Of a DNA stretch of 64,000 bases, positions 41,805 through 50,049 are shown one piece after another (position 1 is the stretch's first letter; every line of letters starts with the position of its first letter). The stretch is taken from NCBI GenBank assembly GCA_944358385.1, contig CALVQW010000001.1, forward strand, positions 62,001-126,000, given 5' to 3'. A program made the position numbers and the translations under genes. Below the pieces are notes generated by a model that saw nothing but the letters and a program-made list of their open reading frames with translations, did no database searches and was not told the origin of the DNA. Source of the DNA: an uncultured Clostridia bacterium (GTDB lineage: Bacteria; Bacillota; Clostridia; Christensenellales; CAG-917).

Positions 41805-42613
41805 AGCGTCACCTCCGCAGACTGTGCCGAACCCCATCTGTTCATCTTGTCAAGCAGTCTTTCATAGAAATTGTCCTTGCCCGTCTTTATGAAAAGCGCG
41901 CGTTCGCGGGCGCGTCGCACCGTGATGCGGGACGCGATGTCAAGCCCCGCCGCGGCAGTGCCGTCCACGACGAGATGCGCCCTGTCCCCGCCCATGAGCC
42001 GGAGTTCTATCTCCGCATCCGCGCCCACGACGAGAGGACGGGAATGCAGAGTGTGCGGACACACGGGATTGACCGCGATCGCCGCCAGATCGGGCGCGAG
42101 CACGGGACCGCCCGCAGAGAGGGAGTATGCCGTGGAACCCGTAGGTGTGGCGACGATCACCCCGTCACTGCGGTAGGCATCCGAAAACTGCCCGTCCACA
42201 TAAAGCTCCAAGCTGACGGGACGCGTAGACGCGCTCTTTATCACTACGTCGTTGAGTGCGAGAAAAACGCCGCTTTCCGTCTCGCAACCGAGCAGCATCC
42301 TCTCCGCACACTCATCACTGTTTAGGGCTGCGGCGAGCGTGTCCGGAGTGACTTCGGCATCGAACCCGGTGAGGAAACCGAGATTGCCGAGATTGACTCC
42401 CAGCACGGGGACGCCCGCTTTAGCCGCTGCGACCGCGGCTTCGAGCATGGTGCCGTCTCCCCCGAACGCCAGCAAGCGGCTGCAATCGGCGGGGACGGAG
42501 CCTACGGACGAGATCTCGGCGGTGACAAAACCTCTCTCCTTCAAGGCGGCGAGAAGGCGCGCTCTTGCGGGATGCGAGGTCAATGAACTTTTGGTGTAAA
42601 CAGCTATCTTCAT
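41801..42613 (-). CDS. nadK: NAD kinase
   Basis: NadK phosphorylates NAD to NADP. The 270-aa product has FGGDGTMLEA (GGDGT), VNLGNLGFLTGF, the substrate-binding TPTGSTAYSLSAGGP and a C-terminal beta-domain. It starts the nadK-argR-recN transcript from its own promoter. Confidence 0.95.
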   Translation of the reverse strand: MKIAVYTKSSLTSHPARARLLAALKERGFVTAEISSVGSVPADCSRLLAFGGDGTMLEAAVAAAKAGVPVLGVNLGNLGFLTGFDAEVTPDTLAAALNSDECAERMLLGCETESGVFLALNDVVIKSASTRPVSLELYVDGQFSDAYRSDGVIVATPTGSTAYSLSAGGPVLAPDLAAIAVNPVCPHTLHSRPLVVGADAEIELRLMGGDRAHLVVDGTAAAGLDIASRITVRRARERALFIKTGKDNFYERLLDKMNRWGSAQSAEVTL

Positions 42614-42636
42614 AATTCACTTTCCGATTGTAAAAG

Positions 42637-42665
42637 ATTATACATTGGCGCGCGCGCAAATTCAA
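42637..42665 (-). promoter_or_regulatory. Promoter of nadK-argR-recN
   Basis: On the minus strand, TTGAAT (42660-42665) and TATAAT (42637-42642) have a 17-bp spacer, 24 bp before the nadK start. This separates nadK transcription from the OLE-oapA-tlyA unit upstream. Confidence 0.78.
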
Positions 42666-42788
42666 GCATAAAAGTATAAAACTCACGAATTTTTGAATTA
42701 TTTTGATTTTTATAAACAATGGTCAAGTTTTTATGCGTAAAATCGCGCAAAATCGCATACCCGGTGCATATTTATAAATGAATAAAAT

Positions 42789-43502
42789 TCAACGTTTGAC
42801 GAGCAACATCAGGTATTCCCTGTTCTTGTCCGCGTACATCACGGGAGAAGGCGTGAAGCCCGCCACTTCGAACCCGCACTCTGCGGCAGCCGCTTTCACG
42901 CGCTCGACGGCGCGCTCCCGCTCCTTCTCGGACAGCACTATGCCCTTCTTGGACAGTGCGGCTTTCCCCGCCTCGAACTGCGGCTTGACAAGGACGACTG
43001 CCTTTCCGCCCGCCTTCAACATCCCGTAAAACGCGGGAAGCACGAGGGTGAGGGAGATAAAACTGAGGTCAGCGGTGAGAAGGTCCTTGTCCCGTGTGGG
43101 AGAAAGTTCCCTCGCGTTGGCTTTGAGGAAGGTGACGCGGGAGTCCGCGAGTATGCGATCGGGCAAAGCGCACTCCCCCACATCCACCGCAAGCACGCTT
43201 TTCGCGCCGTCGCGCAGCAAAAGATCGGTGAATCCGCCGTTGGAACAGCCGATGTCGGCGCAGTCCGCACCCTCCGCCGAGAACCCGAACACCCGTTTTG
43301 CCTCCGCGAGTTTGTACGCACCCTGCGAAGCGTAGCCTTCATCCGAGAGGATCTCCACCCCTTCCTCGTCCTCCGCGACGTCGAAGGAGGGCTTGGTGAC
43401 AGTCCTTCCCTTCACTTTGACAAACCCGCGCAACACGAGATTCTCGGCATAGGTGCGGGAACGCAGGGAAAATTTCTTCAAAAGGTAGAGGTCGAGTCTC
43501 AT
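42789..43502 (-). CDS. tlyA: TlyA family rRNA ribose methyltransferase/hemolysin-like (YqxC)
   Basis: The 237-aa protein has an N-terminal S4 RNA-binding domain (MRLDLYLLKKFSLRSRTYAENLVLRGFVKVKG). An FtsJ-like methyltransferase domain follows, with SAM motif DIGCSNGGFTDLLL (about 80-93), DVGE, DLSFISLTLVLP and the KPQFEAG catalytic-type Lys. Family members 2'-O-methylate rRNA. It is 3 nt after oapA; in OLE-bearing Bacillota this gene is a frequent OLE neighbour. Confidence 0.93.
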   Translation of the reverse strand: MRLDLYLLKKFSLRSRTYAENLVLRGFVKVKGRTVTKPSFDVAEDEEGVEILSDEGYASQGAYKLAEAKRVFGFSAEGADCADIGCSNGGFTDLLLRDGAKSVLAVDVGECALPDRILADSRVTFLKANARELSPTRDKDLLTADLSFISLTLVLPAFYGMLKAGGKAVVLVKPQFEAGKAALSKKGIVLSEKERERAVERVKAAAAECGFEVAGFTPSPVMYADKNREYLMLLVKR

Positions 43503-43505
43503 TGC

Positions 43506-44369
43506 TCAGTTCTCGCTGTCGGGCGGAGGGTTGGAGGATGCGTCCGCGGCATGCGCTCTCGCCGCGCGTTCCTTTGCGGAAATGTGTTTCTTCTCCGTTT
43601 TGCCGTCCGCGTCTTTTGCCGCCATTTCCTGATACTTCTTCTTCTTTTCCGCCTGATGTTTCTTTCTCCTGCGCTCTTCGGGGTGGAAGATGCCGATGAT
43701 CTTTGCGACGAACATCACAAATTCCTTAGAGCGGGAGATGGCGATGTTTTTGAGGAAGGCTTTGCCGCCCACCATGACTGCCGATATGAGTGCGGAGACG
43801 CCTATGGACAGCCATTGCTGCCAGCTCTCTTCGAGGTTGACGGTGATGGCGATGACGATGACCGCGCCGCAGGAGCCGGATATGATGCTGATGATGTCTC
43901 CCACCACATCGTTGCAGACATTGGAGACTTTCTCATTGTTTTTGACCAGCCACATGGCGGTCTTTGCGCCGTACTCCTTCTTGGACGCCATGGAAACTAT
44001 GGGCGTGATGTCGCAGGACGTGACGGCGACGCCGATGCCGTCCGCGACGATGCCCGCGAGGATGATGAAGAAAAGCAGCGCGACCGTGATGGCGATGTTG
44101 TCAGCAGACGACGTGATCTCGGTGATGTAGCTGATGAACGCGGACAAAAACAGGGTGACCACCGTGATCTTGATCGCCCAAAGATCCCGCTTTTTCTTAT
44201 GCTTTTTCTGCGGTTTTTTGCTCTGAACGTCCTTGGTGTCGTCCGCAACGCGCTTTATGGCTTCGTTTTCAAAGCCGCCTTCCGCATCCGTTGTCGGCGC
44301 GGCGTCGGTGTCAGGCTCTGCGGGCGTCGGGGCGTCCGCGTCCGGCGAAGAAACTTTCTCTTTCACCAT
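43506..44369 (-). CDS. oapA: OLE-associated membrane protein OapA
   Basis: The 287-aa protein lies directly downstream of the OLE RNA. It has an acidic Pro/Ala-rich N-terminus, a Lys-rich stretch (KKPQKKHKKKRDLW) and about four membrane helices in the central 130 residues (VTLFLSAFISYITEI, ITVALLFFIILAGIVADGIGVAV, and two more around VIVIAITVNL and WLSIGVSALISAVMV). A very basic tail with HPEERRRKKHQAEKKKK follows. The known OapA is a four-helix membrane protein that binds OLE RNA and holds it at the membrane. Both extensions make this copy longer than the roughly 180-residue Bacillus protein. The open frame begins at a TTG at 44384; ATG at 44369 has AAGGAG six bases upstream. Confidence 0.88.
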   Translation of the reverse strand: MVKEKVSSPDADAPTPAEPDTDAAPTTDAEGGFENEAIKRVADDTKDVQSKKPQKKHKKKRDLWAIKITVVTLFLSAFISYITEITSSADNIAITVALLFFIILAGIVADGIGVAVTSCDITPIVSMASKKEYGAKTAMWLVKNNEKVSNVCNDVVGDIISIISGSCGAVIVIAITVNLEESWQQWLSIGVSALISAVMVGGKAFLKNIAISRSKEFVMFVAKIIGIFHPEERRRKKHQAEKKKKYQEMAAKDADGKTEKKHISAKERAARAHAADASSNPPPDSEN

Positions 44370-44384
44370 GCACTCTCCTTTCAA

Positions 44385-45016
44385 AAATGCGCCCGGAAGT
44401 CTCCGGACGCGTGAGCGGTGTCCACCGCATAAACTTCGTTTGCGCTGGCAACAGCCTGAGTAAACCTTGCGCCATCAGGTTCGGTAGGCTTTCCCCCTGC
44501 GGAAACTCGCCGTCGCCGTGCGAGGGGTTTCCCATCACTCCGCAGGACGCACAGAGTGCGCAACCGAATCGCCACTTAGAGCACACTATAATCCCCAAGC
44601 TGCCTCGTGAGAACAGTCTAGAAGTTTTCCTTGGCAATTTTCGTCCGCCCTTATCTTTTTTTGCAGACAACATTTCGAGAGGCGATCGCCCTGCGGCATC
44701 GGCCGGATGCGTAGGGGCGTAGTTCCTCAGTCCCTGAATGTCCACTCAAAGCAGGCTACACTGCACACAGCACTTTCGCACCGCATAGCAGGTTTCACCC
44801 CGGTCAGTAGGTGCAGCACCCACCGAGTCGGGTCTCCGCGACAACCGGGTCGAGTTTCGCATGCCGTTGCGAACCGCCCGAAAGTCTTAACTCCCAGCAA
44901 CAGCCCCGGTTTGGGCAACCAAAGCCATCACCAGAAACTTCATCGATGTGCCCTTCAGCGATATTTTACCCCCGCCTTCGGGTCGGCGAAAACTGACTAG
45001 AATACTGCGCCAGCGT
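44385..45016 (-). ncRNA. OLE RNA (ornate, large, extremophilic)
   Basis: The minus-strand non-coding transcript of about 610-630 nt carries a consensus promoter at its start. It ends in an intrinsic-terminator-like stem (44389-44410) right before oapA. Three facts support OLE: its length matches the family (about 610 nt), the next gene encodes a four-helix OapA-like protein, and tlyA, argR and recN follow, as at the Bacillus halodurans OLE locus. The sequence is GC-rich and full of local helices and lacks any credible coding frame. Known OLE RNPs sit in the membrane and matter for tolerance to cold, short-chain alcohols and Mg2+. I did not align it to the covariance model. Confidence 0.87.
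44389..44412 (-). terminator. Terminator-like stem at the OLE RNA 3' end
   Basis: On the minus strand GCGTCCGG and CCGGGCGC pair (one G-U) around a six-base loop and are followed by ATTTTTG, 20 nt before oapA. This would let most transcripts end as OLE RNA with partial read-through into oapA-tlyA. Confidence 0.75.
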
Positions 45017-45022
45017 TTATAT

Positions 45023-45051
45023 ATTATACATAGCTAACGGAATAATGTCAA
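45023..45051 (-). promoter_or_regulatory. Consensus promoter of the OLE RNA
   Basis: On the minus strand, TTGACA (45046-45051) and TATAAT (45023-45028) are both perfect with a 17-bp spacer, which predicts abundant transcription. Confidence 0.9.
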
Positions 45052-45063
45052 GTGTATGCGGGT

Positions 45064-45082
45064 TTTACGGCAAAGCCGTAAA
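45064..45082. repeat. Hairpin between recG and the OLE promoter
   Basis: A perfect 8-bp stem TTTACGGC/GCCGTAAA has a three-base loop. It lacks a clear U-tract, so it may be a weak terminator for recG or an operator near the OLE promoter. Confidence 0.5.
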
Positions 45083-45124
45083 CATTTCCACAAAGAAAGG
45101 CGAAAGGCGCAAAGCCGGAGAAGA

Positions 45125-47125
45125 TCAGCTGTCCAGAGTGATGCGCACCACCCTTTCCGCAAACTCACGGTAAACATCGGGCGCGAACACCGAGGTGAGA
45201 CACTCGTACACCCGTGCTTTGGACTCGGCGGGAAGTTCCCTCGCCAGCTTCATCACGGAAGGCATGAGCGGGAGTCCGAGCGCGGGCGTGCGCGTTGCGC
45301 CGCTTTGCACCGTGCCCAGCAGCTCGCCCGCACCTCGCATTTCAAAGTCCTTTTCCGCTATCGCCGCGCCGTCATTGCACTCCGTCAAGGCTTTTAGCCT
45401 TGCGAGCGCGCGTTCGCCCTTGCCTGACAGGTGCAGGAAACAGTACGCCTTCCTGCCGTCCCGTCCCACTCTGCCGCGCAGCTGATGCAGGGACGCCAGC
45501 CCGAATCTGTCGGCGGCAAGCACGCACATTATGCTCGCCTTGGTGTCCACTCCGACCTCTATCACCGAGGTGGCGACCAAAAGTGAGAGCTTCCCCGCCG
45601 CGAAATCCCTCATTATGCGTTCTTTTTCCTCTCCCGACAACCTGCCGTGCAATACGGCGTGCGGGATGTCGCGGAACACTTCGCCGTATTCTCTCTCAAA
45701 TCCGTTCACGGAAAGCGTCTCGAAGCCTTCGCTGTCGCGTATGCAGGGGCAGACGATGAACGCCTGCTCGCCCGCGGCACACCTCTCCGCCACGAAACGC
45801 AGCATATCGCCGAGTTTCGCCTGCGAGACCACCTTGGTGGAGATGTCCGGCATGGCATCCGCCCGCCTTTCCACGCGGGAGACCGCGATGTCGTCGTAAA
45901 ACGTGAGCGCGAGAGAGCGCGGTATGGGCGTTGCCGTGAGCGTCAGCACGTCACGCGCGCCCTTGTTTTGCAGCTCCGCCCTCTCGTTGACGCCGAATTT
46001 GTGCTGTTCGTCAATGACCGCAAGGGAAAGATCCTTAAAGCGCACCCTCTCCGAAAGCAGGGATTGCGTGCCGAACACCACCTTGATCTCCCCTCTTTCA
46101 AGCCCCGCAAGCACGCTCTCCGCCTCGATCTTCGGCGTCGAGGACGTCAGCAAGGCGAACTCTATCCCCAGCCTTTCCGCAACGGGCGCGAACTTCGCCG
46201 CGTGTTGAGAGGCGAGGATCTCGGTGGGTGCCATCACCGCGCATTGATGTCCCGCCGCTGCCGCACAAACGGCGGCAAAAAATGCGGTGAGAGTCTTGCC
46301 GGAACCCACGTCTCCGCTCACTATGCGCGACATATCCGACAGAGAGACCAGATCCCCCGCTATCTCCTCAAAAGTGCGCATTTGAGAGGGCGTTGGCGTC
46401 AACGAAAGTGAGGAAACAAAGCGAAGTATTATATCTTTCGGCAAATTGTAGAATACTTTGCGCTGAATGTCTCCCCTGTTGACGGTGTTCTTGTAGATGG
46501 TGACGGCGGTGGCGGCATCGTATGCCGCTAGCAGCTCTATCCCCTCTTCCGCCTCCTCGGATGTGGCGGGGAAGTGCGCTTTGGTGAGAGCGTCGAGGAT
46601 TTCGGGCGGCAGCGATCCTTCGGCCGTCAGCGCGTCCGCGACGGCACGCACCAGCTTTTTGAATACGCTCTGCCCCACCGCGCCCCGCAAGGGGTAGACG
46701 GTGAAAACGCCTTCGAGATTTCTCAGTTTCTCCGCACTCTCGAAAACGGGGTTGACAAGTGCCACCTCCCCTTCCTGCGGTTTGCCGAGAAAGCGGTATC
46801 GTTTGCCCTCCTCGAATGCGGAGTGATAGTAAGGCTGATTGAAGAATGTGGCTTTAAATCCGCCGCCCTGCGCGTCGAAACAATCTTTGAGGCGGACGGT
46901 GAAACTCTTTGTCCCGCGCTTTGAGGGTGTGGTCTTGCCCACCACCACCCCTTCGAGGATACAAAATTGCCCGCACTCCGCTTCTGCGGCGCGTGCGGGC
47001 GATCCGAGATCCAGATATTTTGAAGGAAGGAAGAGAGCAAGTTCCGCAGGCGTGGTGATGCCGAGTTCGGCGAGCTTTGCGAGAGTCGCCTGCCCCACTC
47101 CTTTTATATCCCTGAGCGCGATCAT
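45125..47125 (-). CDS. recG: ATP-dependent DNA helicase RecG
   Basis: RecG regresses stalled replication forks and Holliday junctions. The 666-aa protein has the wedge/OB domain (about 1-240), helicase motif I SGDVGSGKT near 280, DEQH box (AVIDEQHKFGV), TATPIPRSLALT, and the motif VI region HQLRGRVGRDGRKAYC. It is about 20 residues shorter than typical. Its start overlaps fakA by ATGA. Confidence 0.96.
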   Translation of the reverse strand: MIALRDIKGVGQATLAKLAELGITTPAELALFLPSKYLDLGSPARAAEAECGQFCILEGVVVGKTTPSKRGTKSFTVRLKDCFDAQGGGFKATFFNQPYYHSAFEEGKRYRFLGKPQEGEVALVNPVFESAEKLRNLEGVFTVYPLRGAVGQSVFKKLVRAVADALTAEGSLPPEILDALTKAHFPATSEEAEEGIELLAAYDAATAVTIYKNTVNRGDIQRKVFYNLPKDIILRFVSSLSLTPTPSQMRTFEEIAGDLVSLSDMSRIVSGDVGSGKTLTAFFAAVCAAAAGHQCAVMAPTEILASQHAAKFAPVAERLGIEFALLTSSTPKIEAESVLAGLERGEIKVVFGTQSLLSERVRFKDLSLAVIDEQHKFGVNERAELQNKGARDVLTLTATPIPRSLALTFYDDIAVSRVERRADAMPDISTKVVSQAKLGDMLRFVAERCAAGEQAFIVCPCIRDSEGFETLSVNGFEREYGEVFRDIPHAVLHGRLSGEEKERIMRDFAAGKLSLLVATSVIEVGVDTKASIMCVLAADRFGLASLHQLRGRVGRDGRKAYCFLHLSGKGERALARLKALTECNDGAAIAEKDFEMRGAGELLGTVQSGATRTPALGLPLMPSVMKLARELPAESKARVYECLTSVFAPDVYREFAERVVRITLDS

Positions 47126-48777
47126 TCTGCCGAAAGGATGTAATAGTAGTGCGGCTGACCGCCGTAATACGCCGCGATCTCGGCGTCGGGATAGATCTCC
47201 TCCAGCTTGTTCACCATGCGTTCGGCGTCCGCCTCCTCAACGCCCGCGCCGTAATAGAGGGTGAGCATCTCGGCGTCTCCCATCAGCTTGTTCGCTGTCT
47301 CCAAGGTGGTCTCGCCCACGGAGGAACTCTTTGCCACTATCTTCTTGCCCGCAATGCCGATGACGTCCCCTTCCTTCACGGAAAAGCCGTTCATTCTGGT
47401 GGAGCGCACCGCATGGGTGACTTCTGCGGTCTTGATGTCCGTGAACGCCGCAGACATCGCGGTGTAGTTCTCATCCGGCGATGCGTCCTGCGAGAAGGCT
47501 ATCGCCGCGGCGATGCCTTCGGGCATGCACGTGGTGGAGATGACGTGGACGTTGACGTCGGCAAGCTCCTTTGCCTGTTCCGCCGCAAGGATGATGTTGG
47601 AGTTGTTGGGCAGCACGAACACTTCCTTTGCCTTGGTCGCGTTGATCGCGCCCAGGATGTCGTAGACGCTGGGGTTCATGGTCTGACCGCCTTCCAATGT
47701 GACGTCCACTTGCAGATCCTGAAAGATCGCCTTCATGCCGTCGCCGGCGCAGATCGCCACCATGCCGTAAGGCTTCAGCTCCTTCTTCTTATCTTTTTCG
47801 CCTTCGCGCTCACCCACCAGCTTGCGGTGCTGTTCCATCATATTCTCGATCTTGATGCTGTCCAGCTCGCCGAGTTTGAGCGCGGCTTTGAGGGCGCGGT
47901 CGGGATCGTTGGTGTGGACGTGCGTCTTGACAAGGTCAAGGTCGCCAATGACCAGCACGCAGTCGCCTATGGTCATGAGATAGTCGCGGAACTTGTCTAT
48001 GTCGGACTCCGTGACCGCGGTCTTTAAATGCGTGATGAAAAACTCCGTGCAATATTGGAAGGTGATGTTCTCGTAGTCGTTGTCAAGGGAGACAAAATCC
48101 TTCCTGCCCTCCGTCTGCACCGCGGCGGGAGCGGTCTTTGCGGGATCTATGACGGGGACTTCCGCACCCGTGAGAGCCGCATACATGCCCTCCATTATGG
48201 TGACAAGCCCGCGTCCGCCCGCGTCCACGACGCCCGCTTTAGCAAGCACGGGGAGCATCTCCGGAGTGCGTTGTAGGATCGCCTCGCCTGCCTTTATGAT
48301 CTCGGCGAGGAAATCCTCGAACTCCATATTGCGTTTTCTTGCAAGGGAAGATGCGGTCTCCGCCATGACTCTGACAACGGTGAGTATGGTGCCTTCTTTG
48401 GGCTTGGTGACCGCGCCGTAAGCTATCTCCGTCCCGCGTTTCAAAGCGGCGGCAAAATTCTTCCTGTCCACCTCCGCCTGCGCGTCGAGAGCGACCGCAA
48501 AACCTTTGAGGATCTGGGAAAGTATGACGCCGCTGTTGCCTCTCGCGCCTTTGAGCGCGCCCTTGGAGAAGGCAACGGCTATCTCGCCGATGTCGCCCGC
48601 GTCCACGGGAGCGATCTCACGCATGGCGGCAGCCATGGTGAGGGACATATTCGTGCCCGTATCGCCGTCCGGCACGGGGAACACGTTAAGCTCGTCTATG
48701 ACGGGGCGGTTGAGTTCGAGAGCCTTCGCACCCCCTGCGAGCATATTTTTATAAGTCGAACCGTCTAAGACATTCAT
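47122..48777 (-). CDS. fakA: Fatty acid kinase FakA-like (DAK2 domain) protein
   Basis: FakA phosphorylates fatty acids held by FakB and belongs to the DhaL/DAK2 family (YloV). The 551-aa protein has the N-terminal DhaL domain with NVFPVPDGDTGTNM (Asp-rich Mg-ATP site) and KGALKGARGNSGVILSQI. A middle domain contains DAGGRGLVTIMEG, and the C-terminal DegV-like half has FVLPNNSNIILAAEQA. Length and order (asp23-fakA-recG) match the Firmicutes family. It is 12 nt after asp23. Confidence 0.93.
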   Translation of the reverse strand: MNVLDGSTYKNMLAGGAKALELNRPVIDELNVFPVPDGDTGTNMSLTMAAAMREIAPVDAGDIGEIAVAFSKGALKGARGNSGVILSQILKGFAVALDAQAEVDRKNFAAALKRGTEIAYGAVTKPKEGTILTVVRVMAETASSLARKRNMEFEDFLAEIIKAGEAILQRTPEMLPVLAKAGVVDAGGRGLVTIMEGMYAALTGAEVPVIDPAKTAPAAVQTEGRKDFVSLDNDYENITFQYCTEFFITHLKTAVTESDIDKFRDYLMTIGDCVLVIGDLDLVKTHVHTNDPDRALKAALKLGELDSIKIENMMEQHRKLVGEREGEKDKKKELKPYGMVAICAGDGMKAIFQDLQVDVTLEGGQTMNPSVYDILGAINATKAKEVFVLPNNSNIILAAEQAKELADVNVHVISTTCMPEGIAAAIAFSQDASPDENYTAMSAAFTDIKTAEVTHAVRSTRMNGFSVKEGDVIGIAGKKIVAKSSSVGETTLETANKLMGDAEMLTLYYGAGVEEADAERMVNKLEEIYPDAEIAAYYGGQPHYYYILSAE

Positions 48778-48789
48778 TCGTTATACCCA

Positions 48790-49140
48790 TCAGACTCTGA
48801 TGCCGACCACGTTGACATGGACTTTTTTCACGCGCATACCCGTGAACATCTCCACTGCGAATTTTACCGTGTCGGCGGTAGCCTTCCTGACCGTTTCTAT
48901 ATTCACGCCAACTTTCAATATGACAAAGACCTCGATGTACACGAGGTTGTCCACGGTGGCGACTTTGACGCCCTTTCCGAGCTTATTCCTGCCCCAGAGA
49001 GTGGCGATGTTGTCGCTGAAACGGCGGGAGACCATCTCGACGACGCCGTAGCACTCGGAAGCCACCTGGCTTGCGACTGCCGCCACCGCCTCGTCGGATA
49101 TGGATATCTTGCCGTATTTGTTGGTCGTGGTTAGTGACAT
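48790..49140 (-). CDS. Asp23/Gls24 (DUF322) family protein
   Basis: The 116-aa protein is a single Asp23 domain (TNKYGKISISDEAVAAVASQVASECYGVVEMV at the start, VKVATVDNLVYIEVFVILKVGVNI). Members are envelope-stress or membrane-associated proteins. The small YloU-type member always stands before yloV/fakA, as here. It has its own promoter, divergent from rpmB. Confidence 0.92.
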   Translation of the reverse strand: MSLTTTNKYGKISISDEAVAAVASQVASECYGVVEMVSRRFSDNIATLWGRNKLGKGVKVATVDNLVYIEVFVILKVGVNIETVRKATADTVKFAVEMFTGMRVKKVHVNVVGIRV

Positions 49141-49152
49141 ACAACACCTTTT

Positions 49153-49183
49153 GAGAGGATTTTACTATAAGTAAATATTTTTT
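49153..49183 (-). promoter_or_regulatory. Promoter of asp23-fakA-recG
   Basis: On the minus strand, TTGCAA and TAAAAT lie 17 bp apart, shortly before the asp23 start. The divergent rpmB promoter is about 30 bp away. Confidence 0.65.
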
Positions 49184-49213
49184 GCAACCGAATGAAGAAT
49201 TTTGCCTCAATCG

Positions 49214-49242
49214 GTTGCCAAAGCCGCGGATATTTGATAATA
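49214..49242 (+). promoter_or_regulatory. Promoter of rpmB
   Basis: TTGCCA (49214-49219) and TAATAT (49237-49242) have a 17-bp spacer. The ribosome site TAGGAGGTG follows at 49263-49271. Confidence 0.75.
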
Positions 49243-49275
49243 TATTCGCGTTATCTACGTTGTAGGAGGTGTAAT

Positions 49276-49467
49276 ATGTCCAGAGTTTGCAGCGTATGCG
49301 GTAAAGGCAGAATGAGCGGCAACCAGGTCAGCCACTCGCACAGAAAGACCAGACGCAGTTGGGCGCCGAACGTTCAGAAAGTCAAAGTCAAGACCACGAC
49401 CGGCGGCACGGAAGAAGTGTATGTGTGCACTCGTTGCCTGCGTTCCGGCAAGATAGACAGAGCGTAA
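49276..49467 (+). CDS. rpmB: 50S ribosomal protein L28
   Basis: The 63-aa L28 has the usual start SRVCSVCGKG and two CxxC pairs (Cys5/Cys8 and a second in CTRCLRSG), so it is a zinc-binding form. The core is SHSHRKTRRSWAPNVQKVKV. The open frame extends upstream, but AGGAGGTG precedes the ATG at 49276. It is the only plus-strand gene between 14.6 and 64 kb and is monocistronic, with its own promoter and terminator. Confidence 0.96.
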   Translation: MSRVCSVCGKGRMSGNQVSHSHRKTRRSWAPNVQKVKVKTTTGGTEEVYVCTRCLRSGKIDRA

Positions 49468-49490
49468 ACGTCATCACTTGTCATCACTCT

Positions 49491-49517
49491 GCCCGTCATT
49501 TTTGACGGGCTTTTTTT
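49491..49517. terminator. Intrinsic terminator of rpmB (possibly bidirectional)
   Basis: GCCCGTCA-TTTT-TGACGGGC (49491-49510) is followed by seven T on the plus strand. The minus side is less U-rich but could end transcripts coming from spoVM. Confidence 0.88.
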
Positions 49518-49547
49518 CTTTGCCACCCCGAAATTATACGAGCCGGT

Positions 49548-49655
49548 CTCAGAGCAATTCTTTTCGGTGCTCTTGCACAGCCGGAACTTGCCAATATGTA
49601 TACTATTGGCTGCATTCCGCCCGCACAACATCATCCGAAAATCTCTTGCTCTGAG
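49548..49655. other. Long rod-like inverted structure between spoVM and rpmB
   Basis: Perfect 10-bp outer arms CTCAGAGCAA and TTGCTCTGAG enclose, on the minus strand, a 7-bp TTTTCGG/CCGAAAA stem, then pairing of TTGTGC and GGGCGGAA with their distal partners. A perfect 7-bp apical stem GCCAATA/TATTGGC follows. The result is one 108-nt interrupted hairpin. Its shape recalls rod-like regulatory RNAs such as 6S, but size and conserved motifs do not identify it. Read from the minus strand it would lie in the 3' region of the spoVM transcript. Confidence 0.6.
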
Positions 49656-49752
49656 GTGCGATCCGTCCCCCCCCCGCCGATTTTCCCGATCGTATCGGCG
49701 AGATGAACGGCGCGACTCGGAGAGAAACAGCCGACGCTCACCTCGGTTCGTA

Positions 49753-49833
49753 TCATTTCGGCTCGGCATTCCTGACAAAGAGTTTTAAAATGCGTTTGAC
49801 GATCTTGGGCGGGTTTATGCAGACGATCTTCAT
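49753..49833 (-). CDS. spoVM: SpoVM-like 26-residue sporulation peptide
   Basis: This tiny gene was found by reading the rpe-rpmB gap. The peptide starts MKIVCINPPKIV and ends FVRNAEPK, 26 residues in all, exactly the length of Bacillus SpoVM. Met-Lys at 1-2, Pro9-Lys10, Ile15 and basic residue 17 match SpoVM, whose Pro9 is needed for recognising the convex forespore membrane. It is an amphipathic helix with an excess of Lys/Arg. GGAGGAAG lies about six bases before the ATG. The location beside rpmB is the same as in Bacillus subtilis. SpoVM recruits SpoIVA at the onset of spore coat assembly. Confidence 0.82.
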   Translation of the reverse strand: MKIVCINPPKIVKRILKLFVRNAEPK

Positions 49834-49947
49834 ATGAGCCTTCCTCCATGCACCGTATGATATGACGCCGGCGGCAAAAGAGTGACAGCGAGAAGGCGGA
49901 GACATCCTCCCCTTCGCATCCCGCGCCCACGCATTTCCCGAAAAGCA

Positions 49948-49973
49948 AAAGACCGCATGATAGCGGTCTTTTA
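49948..49973. terminator. Bidirectional terminator downstream of the NifX-like gene
   Basis: AAAAGACCGC-ATGATA-GCGGTCTTTT is a perfect 10-bp stem with A and T runs, so it can terminate the rsgA-rpe-NifX transcript before spoVM. Confidence 0.88.
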
Positions 49974-50049
49974 TCTGTTATTCCGGTCCGGCATAGGTCG
50001 TTTTAGCGCACGGCACTTTCCTAAAAGGAAAGCCGCATCACAACGGGGA

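Noticed and set aside
44381..44575. Possible tmRNA tag reading ANEVYA on the minus strand
   Set aside because: The tag-like codons lie at the 3' end of the transcript, followed by a terminator and oapA, with no tRNA-like ends. Size and context fit OLE RNA instead.
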